Assembly: GCA_011800155.1 (NCBI GenBank)
Contig: JAALGH010000011.1
Span: 620,001 to 684,000, forward strand
DNA length: 64,000 nt
Source: Flammulina velutipes
Lineage: Eukaryota > Basidiomycota > Agaricomycetes > Agaricales > Physalacriaceae
Direction of reading: 5' to 3'
Numbering within the stretch: position 1 is the first letter of the stretch; the number at the start of each line of letters is the position of its first letter. Under the pieces are notes generated by a model, which was given only the letters and a program-made list of their open reading frames with translations, searched no databases and was not told where the DNA came from. Of the stretch, positions 59,261-64,000 are shown piece after piece. The position numbers and the translations under genes are program-made.

Positions 59261-60926
59261 TCAGGCTTTACCCTTGCCTTTTGGGTCCTCTGCCTCTTCG
59301 TCTTCCTCGTCGTCGCTTTCCTCGTAGTCGTAGTTTCCACGTTCCAGCTTGCGCAGGATCTCGTCCGTGTCCCCACCAGTCAGGATAATCGACAACGCCG
59401 CCTCAAGGTTCGGAATGACCGCTTCCAACAACCGAACGGTCTCCTCGAGAGTCGCCAGCCTGGTCCGCGCGTCGCTCAAATCCGTCTCGAGCGCCTCCAG
59501 ACGTAGCGTGGTTTCATCCTTGTCGAGACACGGGTCCTCTGGGTCCAGCTTGGCACAGCGTTTCTTGCCTATCTGGCACTCCTCGCAGCTAATGTTGGCG
59601 CCCACGAACTCGCATTCGGTCCCTCGGGTGAAGCACCGCCTACACAATATTTGCATATCGTGTAGGGGGTCCGTCTTGTGCCGCTCGGGCAGTACCGGTC
59701 GTCGATGGAGGGCGTTGTACTTGACGGTGCGCGGCTTTCGCTTGCGCTTGACGGGCACCTGATCGTCTTCCAGCTTCCTTTTGGATGACGAGGCGACGGG
59801 GGCGGACGCGTGAGTCCTTCCTCGAGGTTTCGACGGACTTGGCGTTTGCGATCCCGCCAGCTCGTCGAGTTTCTTCCTTTCGGCTCGAGCCTCTGCTCGA
59901 GCCCTCCTCTGGGTGGCTAAGTCCCTCTCTTCAGCCGTGAGCACCTTTAATTTTCCAAGGTTAGTCTGCTTCGTTGGTTCAACGAGTTCAACTCTTACCT
60001 TGGCCTTTCCTTTTCCAGGCCTCGACTTGGCCTTCGCCTTCCTCAGTTTCTCCAGCCGATGGTTCCTCGGCGACTTGGACGGTCCCGCCAAGTCGTCGCC
60101 TTCCGCTTCCTTCGTCTCCCGAGCTTCTCCTTTTCCTTTCAGCTTGGTGAGTCGTCGCCTTTTCCTTGGCGGCTCCGACTCGTCTGACTCCTCTCTCCTC
60201 GCTGCAGGGGCCTCTCCTTCCCATTCGTCTTCGTCCCTCGTAGGTGGTGGACCCGTGGAGACAGGCTTGAGGATGGCTGGTCCCCACGTCTTCCTCCTCG
60301 AAGTATCCCCTTGGACTGGCCTTTCCCTTCGTCTTTTGTGGGACTTGGGTTTTTGCTGGCCCGGCCTATCGATGGTCGAGGCGACCGGCGATGGTGGGGG
60401 AGGTGTGGGCGTGAACGCCGGTGGAGGTGGGGTTGTATGGACCTGCACCAGGGGAGGAGGCGGCGTCGACTCCAGCCATGGTCGAGGCGAAGGCGGTGGT
60501 GCGGGGGCTGGGAACCATGGTTGACCGAAAAGAGTCTCCAGTTGGAGAGACGGCGATGGGGCAGGGGGCGTTTCCAATCGGAGGGGCAGTCGAGGCGGCG
60601 ATTGCGGAACTGGAGGTGGCATCGCCCTTGCGAAGTCAACCTCAGCGAAGGTCAGGCCATCGCTGCGGTTAGAATCCACAGGAGGTTCACCTCCCGTGGG
60701 TTCTGTCTCCTTTGCCTTCGTCCGAGGACGCGGGGGCGGGGACGACTCCAGCTCGTCGACTTCTTCTTCCTCGTCCTCCTCTTCTTCCTCCGTGGGCAAC
60801 GTTGCCACTGCGACCTGAGATCCCAGCGTCTCTTGCTGGTTTCCCGTCGACGAACCTGAGGACGCGTCGCGTCCCTCAGATCCCCTTCTCTCGAGGTTCC
60901 CCGAGTCCTCAGTGTTCGTTGGAGAT

Positions 60927-60953
60927 GGTTGACGCGTCGCCGACGCGTCAACC
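60927..60953. repeat. Perfect 27-bp palindrome in coding sequence
   Basis: Two 13-base arms (GGTTGACGCGTCG and its complement) around a single C, inside the Zn2Cys6 ORF. Confidence 0.8.
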
Positions 60954-61119
60954 GGCGTTGCCCTGCCGGACAGTGCCTCCCCCAACGAGTCTGCGACTCG
61001 TGATACCTCGTCCCGACTGCGCCTAGACGAAGTTCCAGCCTCTTGACGTTCGCGAGTTGGAGTTGGCGGTAGGGCGAGCAGCCAGGGTGGAGGAATGTAC
61101 CTAGGTGGGGGAAGGGCTC

Positions 61120-62569
61120 ATCTGGAAAGGCCTTATTATCTTATGTTAACTCAAGTTACACTCATCTAAAACCTATAACTTAAGGCAGATAAGTTATCTT
61201 GAGACAAATATGTTGCTCTAAGACACTCATATTCTAGAACATATCTTGAGATGCTTTTCAGTCAGAAAAAGTTGACTAAAGTTGGGTAAAGTTGCTACAA
61301 GTTAGATATCATATACTTGTTATCTGAAGTTACTATATAGTTAACTAAAGATAATTGCACAGAACCTCGTATCTATAAGAAACTCAAGTTGTCCAAAGTT
61401 GGAGCTGATATTACAATCAACTTTAGGTATCTAAAACTCAACCTGGATATTCCTAAGTTGTCTAATAACTATCTACAAGCTTGGTGTGGGCATACTATAA
61501 GCAAGAGAAACTAGAGAAATCCGAGTAAAATCTTGTATTTTGCCTATAACTTGTGGTGCGTCCCTGCGATTCCAATGATTATGTAAGCGTCTTGTAGCCC
61601 AATTTCTACGCTTTCTGACAGTATATAACACTTGTACCTTCCAGTCAAGTATAGTAGTGCTATTGCTTGAACACAAGAAACAGAGAATTGATTGAATGGC
61701 TTATGGCCGGAGCTGCACCCCTTATTTTCCCACGGTTATAGGCTCGTCATGTAGCCCTAATTAAACGCTTTCCAACCATATATAGGTCTGCTACCTTCCA
61801 TGCAAGTCCACAGAGTTATTGAGTGAACAGTTATAAATCAAGAATCAAGAATTGATCAAGTCCAACAGGCAGGCAATTTAGGTCCGGACCTCCGGACCCA
61901 AACCCTATGCCCTGGTCATGTGACTTCATGTTGGTATTTAAACCAGAGCTGAGCTCTGATCCCATCATTCCTCTCTTGACCTTCTTCCTCCATGTTCTCT
62001 CTTTAAATCTTCAAGTCTTGAATGTTCTCTTGGTATGTGGACTTGCTTCTTCTTTTCTTATGCTTGCTAATCATTGTCTCTTGTTCAAGAGTGCTCTCTT
62101 TTGACTGTGTTCACTGTTCTGGTATGTGTCTTGCTCTTTTGACTTATATCTTTGATTAATCTGCTCTTTCTTTAGTATTTCTTTTGAACTATTGTATGTT
62201 AGCTATTTATTAGAGTATATTATATCTGTTTATTGATAGTTGCAATGATAATTAATTGTTTTCTATCTAAATTGTGTGATGTTTATCTTTATTAGCTTTT
62301 AATCAAGGTTATTATATTAATGGAATTAGACAGCTTTAAGTCAGACTCAAGTAGACTTTTAGACATCTCAGACTATGGTTAAACAAAGGTCTTGGTTTAT
62401 CTCAACTTGAGTGTAACTTACAAGCAACTTGAGTCAACTTACTTCAACTTAAGGTGAATTGCAGATCTAACCATTGCCTAAGTTAGCTTTCATAACTTTC
62501 ATAACTTGACTAACTTAAAAGCTTTAAGTTGTGATAAGTTAGCATAAGAGGAATAGCCCTTTCCAGATG
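61120..62569. mobile_element. 1450-bp insertion with inverted ends, non-autonomous
   Basis: The ends are CATCTGGAAAGG and CCTTTCCAGATG. Imperfect inversion continues for about 40 bp, and both subterminal zones are crowded with AAGTT/AACTT words (for example 61260-61430 and 62400-62545). Base composition is AT-rich against the GC-rich ORF it splits. The interior has no convincing coding frame, but it has a TATTTAAA-type box near 61936 and C/T-rich stretches. Flanks show CT on both sides, compatible with a 2-bp target duplication. However, the host ORF rejoins in frame only if no duplication is removed. Family not identified. Confidence 0.65.
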
Positions 62570-62596
62570 CTGAAGCAGGATTTTGCGCAGCAGGCA

Positions 62597-62618
62597 GTGG
62601 TCGCGCTCGCGCGACCAC
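62597..62618. repeat. Perfect 22-bp palindrome in coding sequence
   Basis: GTGGTCGCGC and its complement around TC, inside the N-terminal part of the Zn2Cys6 ORF; it encodes part of VVARARP. Confidence 0.75.
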
Positions 62619-62765
62619 CAGCGTCTGTACCGAAGATGCCTCGGCCGCCGGTTCTTGTGGCGATAGCGGAGGCGGGCTAGCAGTAGGCGCCATGGTGTCG
62701 GTGGACGGGGGCGGAGACGAGACAGTAGCCGGGGACTCCAGCGCAGGCGAAGTTCGTGCAGTCAT

Positions 62766-63305
62766 AGCGTAGCCCTAGCGTAGTGATAGTTGAAAGACAA
62801 GAAAAGTTGAAGTCCTTTCTTTCTCACACTACCGGGGTCCGGACCGGTGTTTAATGGATCGTCGATCATAACATCCGATTCGGAGCTGTTCTTTCCCTTT
62901 CTGGGTTGCTATTGATGCCTCTCTATTCCTTGCTCGCTTCCGACTATCTCGGTTCCCACAAGTCCCATCAACTTCCTGAGCTTAATGTTCTTTTCCTCTG
63001 GCTTGCTTTATCCATGCTTGCCCCTCTTTGCCCTTCAGCACTGTTATACCTGGCAACCTGTCTTCTATTTTATTGGTTTTTGGACGCGTTCCGTCACGTG
63101 ACTGGTCACGTGCCTTCCACATGACTCGCGCCGATTTCCGATTTCCACCCGCTATGTTGGCGGGTGTTCTGACTGCCCGCTATATAGGCGGTTGACGATG
63201 AAACTTAACAAAATTTTAAATTTTGGCCTATATGACGCCTCTATATCTATAACGCCTCTATATCCCCTACCAAGGAAAATAGATGGTGTCCGCACCATCT
63301 GTTCC
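62766..63305. other. Spacer between the integrase and Zn2Cys6 ORFs
   Basis: 540 bp. Contains two GC-rich palindromes (63146-63166 and 63176-63191), a tandem pair of ACGCCTCTATATC (about 63235 and 63252) and an 8-base-arm palindrome AGATGGTG-TCCG-CACCATCT at 63281-63300, directly behind the integrase stop codon. No gene seen. Confidence 0.55.
63146..63191. repeat. Two adjacent GC-rich palindromes
   Basis: CACCCGCTATG-TTGGCGGGTG at 63146-63166 and CCCGCTATATAGGCGG at 63176-63191. Confidence 0.75.
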
Positions 63306-64000
63306 CTACGTAGTTTTATTTACCAAGTCGAGTACTCGCCCGACACTATCGCGGATCCTATGTAGCCTCTTGAAAAATACATCTCCCAGTTGTTTTGGGT
63401 CCTTTCTCGAGTAGAAAGGGATTACCCTAAACTGGGCTATCTTATCTTTCAATATCGAGCCATCAAGTTCACACAGTACGTAGTTTCCAGCCGTTGTTCG
63501 AGAAATAACAGCATATGGACCCATGAATCTTTCTTTGAACTTCGAATTTAATTCGTCTTCAATGCGCGTATTGCGCACCAGTACTAGTTCACCTGTTTTG
63601 AACTTGTACTTTGGAATTCTATTTTTATGTTCATCCATGAATCTTTCTGCTGCTCTTTTCTTGGCTTCTGTTACACGCTGTTTCATTTTCTTTACGTCTT
63701 CTTTGTGTTTTATCAACTGAGTTGCTCGATACGCTATCAAGTCGGAGTGTGAAATCAACGTATCTGGAATATCTACAAGCCAGGTAGCTTCTTCGATATC
63801 CAGTGGCAACACTGGTTCACATCCTGTTACTGCGTAAAACGGTGAATGACCCAAAGTCCTTTTAACCGTTATCCTTTCGGCCCATAGTACTTCATGTAAG
63901 AAAGCGGGCCATTCCTCTGGATGGCCTTTGCACACTTTAAACAATGATTGTCTAATGTCCCAGTGCCCTCTTTCCACTTTTCCATTGGCCTGTTTGTTGT
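63306..64000 (-). CDS. Ty3/gypsy Pol, integrase C-terminal part (continues past the window)
   Basis: The frame enters from the right edge and ends at 63306. It reads WPAFLHEVLWAERITVKRTL, GHSPFYAVTGCEPVLPLDIE, a helical region with KKRAAERFMDEHKNR, then KFKTGELVLVRNTR and the GPY/F-type module FMGPYAVISRTTAGNYVLCE ... FRVIPFYSRKD. This is the C-terminal half of a gypsy-type integrase, which inserts the element's cDNA into chromosomes. No chromodomain follows. The stop is the presumed end of Pol. The visible part is open, so the element may be fairly young. Confidence 0.9.
   Translation of the reverse strand, partial: NKQANGKVERGHWDIRQSLFKVCKGHPEEWPAFLHEVLWAERITVKRTLGHSPFYAVTGCEPVLPLDIEEATWLVDIPDTLISHSDLIAYRATQLIKHKEDVKKMKQRVTEAKKRAAERFMDEHKNRIPKYKFKTGELVLVRNTRIEDELNSKFKERFMGPYAVISRTTAGNYVLCELDGSILKDKIAQFRVIPFYSRKDPKQLGDVFFKRLHRIRDSVGRVLDLVNKTT

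Larger units (their letters stand above)
59261..62765 (-). pseudogene. Zn2Cys6-signature protein next to gypsy pol, split by an insertion
   Basis: The N-terminal part starts at ATG 62765 (MTARTSPALESPATV) and stays open to 62570. The remainder reads from 61119 to the stop at 59261. Leaving out 61120-62569 puts both parts in one frame of 685 codons including the stop. The protein is Pro/Glu/Lys-rich with several basic nuclear-signal-like runs. Near the C-terminus (about 59559-59647) six cysteines have the exact spacing C-x2-C-x6-C-x8-C-x2-C-x6-C of fungal Zn2Cys6 (Gal4-type) clusters. A coiled coil (LRLEALETDLSDARTRLATL) and an acidic tail follow. DNA or RNA binding is inferred. It lies directly downstream of the integrase ORF on the same strand, in the position of an extra retroelement ORF. 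As it stands it is interrupted. Confidence 0.6.
55057..64000. mobile_element. Gypsy-type retroelement region with extra genes and GC-rich palindromes (runs off the right edge)
   Basis: The stretch combines a gypsy integrase C-terminus (-), a Zn2Cys6 ORF (-), two spliced genes (+) and many palindromes of one type. The same palindrome type occurs inside the inverted-repeat arms, so the element probably also covers 53.4-55.1 kb. No LTR pair can be defined inside the window because only one end is present. Treating all of this as one element is inference, based on shared palindromes and lack of ordinary genes. Confidence 0.5.

Noticed and set aside
59913..60859. Long + strand open frames (203 and 182 codons) opposite the Zn2Cys6 ORF
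   Set aside because: Strand shadows of a Pro/Arg/Glu-rich reading frame; the minus frame has the Zn2Cys6 signature and coiled coil.
61907..62104. Hydrophobic 65-codon open frame in the 1450-bp insertion
   Set aside because: T-rich sequence encodes Leu/Phe by composition; no transposase motif is present.

Overview
This window looks like nuclear DNA of a filamentous basidiomycete, most likely an agaricomycete. Genes are compact and cut by many introns of about 45-60 nt. The gene families fit: a TBC1D20/Gyp8 Rab-GAP, a fungal malic enzyme, an ABCC transporter, a PSP1-domain protein, a single-pass membrane glycoprotein of a common basidiomycete type, Old Yellow Enzymes and kinase-like membrane proteins. 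The right end is a gypsy retroelement landscape. I saw no rRNA, convincing tRNA or CRISPR. Exon coordinates were worked out by hand from reading frame and splice signals; there is no transcript evidence.

Layout. 0.2-1.9 kb: TBC Rab-GAP (+). 1.9-11.2 kb: a tandem segmental triplication built as A-B-C / B-C / A-B, carrying decayed copies of two unrecognised genes. 11.7-16.2 kb: FAD-dependent oxidoreductase (+) facing malic enzyme (-). 18.1-26.4 kb: membrane glycoprotein (-), then a complete many-exon ABCC (MRP-type) transporter (-). 26.5-33.3 kb: a tandem duplication of a gene pair, a small kinase-like protein with a signal peptide or anchor (+) and an Old Yellow Enzyme (-). Both OYE copies are broken, at opposite ends. 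33.9-48 kb: a second cluster with two membrane-anchored kinase-like proteins in opposite orientation, a PSP1-domain gene, two intact OYE genes, an HNH-like gene with a truncated copy, and fragments of an OYE and a kinase. In all, five OYE loci and five kinase-like loci of two families alternate within about 21 kb.

48-50.8 kb has only weak gene signals. 50.8-55.1 kb is a large, apparently perfect inverted repeat (arms of about 1.69 kb, spacer 877 bp); the inner edge of one arm lies at the ATG below a TATA-box promoter. 55-64 kb looks like one long retroelement. A gypsy integrase C-terminus enters from the right edge (-). Next to it, on the same strand, is a long ORF with a perfect Zn2Cys6 signature, split by a 1450-bp insertion with inverted ends. 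Two spliced genes on the + strand run the other way. The whole stretch, inverted-repeat arms included, is scattered with short GC-rich palindromes of the form CCCGCTA-n-TAGCGGG. They occur in exons, in introns, between genes and beside a TATA box; one appears to supply a splice acceptor.

The leading candidates for something undescribed are this palindrome-bearing retroelement with extra genes, and the co-amplified OYE/kinase-like cluster.
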